64,000 nt of DNA from positions 3,592,203 through 3,656,202 of the forward strand of contig NW_006499897.1 in assembly GCF_000471905.2 (NCBI RefSeq). Reading direction: 5' to 3'. This stretch comes from Amborella trichopoda. Its lineage: Eukaryota > Streptophyta > Magnoliopsida > Amborellales > Amborellaceae. Positions 61,374-64,000 of this stretch are shown here, one piece after another. How positions within the stretch are numbered: the stretch's first letter is position 1; every line of letters begins with the position of its first letter. Below the pieces are notes generated by a model. That model was not told the origin of the DNA and did no database searches. It worked only from the letters and a program-made list of their open reading frames with translations. The position numbers were made by a program, and so were the translations under genes.

Positions 61374-64000
61374 GTATTGCCATTTTATTGAAAAATGCAA
61401 CGTGCTAGGATCTTAATGTATTGCTTGAGGTGAGCTCTCATTTTATATAATGTCCTTTCCCGGCCATCATGATTGTCAACTTACCAGAATAGTTAGGATC
61501 TCAAATAGAATGCAGTTTTCTCTCTTGAGGCTGCAAGACACCTAAAACACTTTCACAAACACACTTGTTCTTCTGTTTTCTGTGTTTTTTCTGGTTTATT
61601 TTGAAAACATTCCATTTTAGAAATACATTTCCAATGGTGTTATCTATATTTGTTCGGCTTCAGGTCTGCATTTTCTTCTAAATTGATCTTCGATTAAGTT
61701 AGAAATCATTTTCTCCTGTTACATAATTACATAATTCTCTTGTGGCCCTTGTATAGTTTTTGGCTTCCATCTAAATATTTAACTTGATCTTACTAGGTTA
61801 ACATTGGGAGGATGAATGAGACCTATTTACACTTTTAAAGTTGGGCAAAATAGGCTATACATATTTATCAATGGCAAAAAGTTGACTGCGGCTCGGGTTT
61901 CTGCCCCTGCCCATGTTGTAACTCAGGTGTGTCCGAGTGGGCTAGCTCGAGTATTGGGGTTATATGGCCATTTAAAGGCTTTACGAGAGAATGTAAACCG
62001 ATGACTATAGTGATATGATTACTCCCGTGCGAGTATGGTTTATAGGGACCAAAGGATTATGGTCCAAAGGGACCAAAGATGGAAATTTTGGTGCCAAACC
62101 TCAAACTAGGCTTAACGCGCAAGGCTGGGTTGAATTTAAAACCCTTTATCTCTGGGCATGAGGCACAACTGTAAAGGGTTTAGGGTTAGCCTTTGATGAG
62201 GTTGGAGAGATGCCTAGAGTGGTAAGCCAAGGGACTGTGTGACTCTTGTGTGTGCTAGGTGGGCCTAAAGGGACAAGGGCCAAAGCCTCATAATTCCTAT
62301 TACACGGCATGTACATATGATAGCCGTAATGAGAAGAAGACACCATTGAGGGTGTTACATGTACATGTGCGAGAGATAGCCTCCATGCACCAATTGCAAT
62401 GAGTGTGCATGGTTTGTGCGACCTAGGTTTATCCCTTGGGGGGAACTTGTAGTCCATAGACTAGGACTGTGTTCTCATTACCTATTGGCTGGTTTTAATG
62501 GTCCAATCATGAAAACTATTGGGTCAGTTTGAGAAAGTGAATGTGGGACATGATCACTAGTAGAGATGGAGTGCCTCAGTGTATTCGCATTTTCCTTGAC
62601 GAAGTTGGATTTGATTCCCATCACAATAATTTTAAATAATTTTAGAACATTGAAATATATTTGTAGAAGTCTTTAGATATTTTATTTTATTAAAATTGAT
62701 TTTTAAATTAGCTAAAACTGAATTTTCAGGTATTTAAATATTCAGAGAAAAAAATAAAATAGTTTTATATATTTTTTTTTGAAGCTAAAATACTTGTGCA
62801 TTTTTAAAAATCATTTTATTTATTTTAGATTTATTTGAGTTTGTAGGGGCCCAAAATTTATTAGGGCCCAGCACATTAGGCCTATCTAGATGGGGGCATG
62901 GGGCTCACTATGGTCTCCATAAGTGGGACTCCCCACATTCACATTTTCTTGTTTCCATATTATGTGGCTTCTTGAGTAAGCCATCTAATTGATTTGAAAA
63001 TGAAATAGAAAATTTTATGGAAGAGGTTAATTGATTTAATAAAAGGAAGGTGTAGAGATCAATTGAAATTAAAAAGAAATACATAGTATATTTCTTCTAC
63101 ACAAAATATTTGATGGGATTAGGTTAAGGAAACTGAGGGATAATGTTCTAGCACCTTCCTTTAGATCATGATGGTGGTCAAATGATTGTATGACTAAGAT
63201 CTATCAAACCACGGGTCACTTATGATCTACGGTCAAGATCGAATCTCCATAAAGATGGCTAGACCTTAAAACCCTAGCCTTACTAGCATAAATACACCTC
63301 ATTGGGAGTCAAATCTCTACACTCCCTAACTTGATCTCTCTCTCTCTTTCTCTTAGGGTGGCATGCCACTCTCTCTCTACTCTCATCTCTCGCTCATACT
63401 CCCTGAAAGATAGCAAAAGAAAAGGGGGCACGCCCCTAGTAGTCTCATACTCTCTAAAAGATAGAAAAAGAAAAGGGGGCACGCCCCAAGTAGATCAAAC
63501 ATAAGGGGCACACCCCAAGCTTGTAAATAAAGGAGAGGCCCTGTCCTACAACTTGTGCTCTTGTATTTTGAGTGAAAAGGTTTTTAGCCAATGTTTCCAT
63601 TCATTGAGATTCAAGAATGACCAAGATCCCAGGGGCCATCATCGGTGGAGGAGGCCTGGTGTGGGGCATACGAAGTCCTTGAGGGTAACTTGAAATAAGG
63701 TATTTGGTAATTCTAATGGCTCCATTTTTCTCGATTCTTCAGGCATTGGATTTTTGTTTCATTGTATAGAATTGCAATGGTATGCAAGAGAAGATCCTAG
63801 ATTGTATTAGAGTTTATTTTATGAATAAAGTTGTAATTTTGGATGTCTGTAAGTCTTTTAGCCGGTGTGAATAAAAGAAAGAAAAAAATTTAAACTATAC
63901 ATATTGTGCTATATCACATGTCCCTCCCTCGAGTACTGTACGAGACTAAAATGAGCTAATGAATAAATACAAAATAATTTTTAAAATGTACTAAAATTCT
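61374..64000. other. RFWD3-like intron 4 or downstream sequence
   Basis: No WD40 or other exon recognised. It holds AT-rich sequence, a run of weak open frames near 61816-62004 and 62146-62457 with no identifiable domain, and LTR-like CT-rich sequence with a 51-bp tandem duplication at 63393-63494. Confidence 0.4.
63393..63494. repeat. 51-bp tandem duplication
   Basis: Units at 63393 and 63444 begin CTCATACT and share 'gaaaagggggcacgcccc'. A third partial echo 'aaggggcacaccccaag' follows near 63503. It is probably part of an LTR leader, as 'aataaag' and a GT-rich segment follow. Confidence 0.7.

Noticed and set aside
61816..62457. Short frames after RFWD3-like exon 4
   Set aside because: Examined for WD40 or coiled-coil continuation; none matches, and splice context is lacking.
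1..64000. Endogenous pararetrovirus or other integrated virus
   Set aside because: All reverse-transcriptase remnants fit LINE (RTE, L1) or copia patterns; no movement-protein or coat-protein region was seen.

Overview
The window is nuclear DNA of a flowering plant. It is AT-rich, has GT-AG spliced genes with long introns, and carries plant-type RTE and L1 LINEs, hAT and Mutator-like DNA transposons, Ty1/copia debris, tRNA-derived SINEs and many MITEs. The sequence alone does not fix the species. Two spliced host genes on the + strand are well supported, and a third small gene is possible.

Gene 1 (10128-34662) is a mitochondrial-type translation initiation factor IF-3. Its eight coding exons join in frame into about 568 codons: a basic presequence, the two IF-3 domains, and a roughly 340-residue Ser/Glu/Lys-rich C-terminal extension. 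Its seven introns measure 75, 419, 5116, 768, 215, 15999 and 236 bp. The 16.0-kb intron 6 is a nest of transposons. An antisense RTE LINE is split by an antisense L1 LINE (about 21.8-27.0 kb) and by an antisense hAT element (17730-21299) that has an intact 8-bp target duplication. Beyond these lie a tandemly duplicated segment, a SINE with a 14-bp target duplication and a short hAT-type element with an 8-bp target duplication. Intron 3 holds decayed hAT and L1 pieces.

34.7-54.4 kb is repeat-rich: minisatellites, L1 and RTE fragments, several MITE families, a Ty1/copia pol remnant with its 3' LTR (antisense, about 46.2-50.0 kb, containing an N gap and suspect sequence), and a 1723-bp Mutator-like element (50612-52334). 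The last has arms of about 400 bp, a 9-bp target duplication and an internal decayed repeat-coding segment. A small TATA-headed ORF (42212-42475) may be a real gene or part of an LTR.

Gene 2 (54481 to beyond the window) is the 5' part of a RING-finger E3 ligase resembling RFWD3. Four exons are visible (182 codons); the later exons, expected to encode WD40 repeats, are not. Its 6.1-kb first intron carries a second, sense-oriented and 3'-truncated copy of the same hAT family, a foldback MITE and an LTR-retrotransposon fragment.

The two genes show no obvious functional link (organellar translation; ubiquitin ligation). The window mainly documents transposon nesting and intron expansion. I found no operon, CRISPR array, or convincing new multi-gene system.
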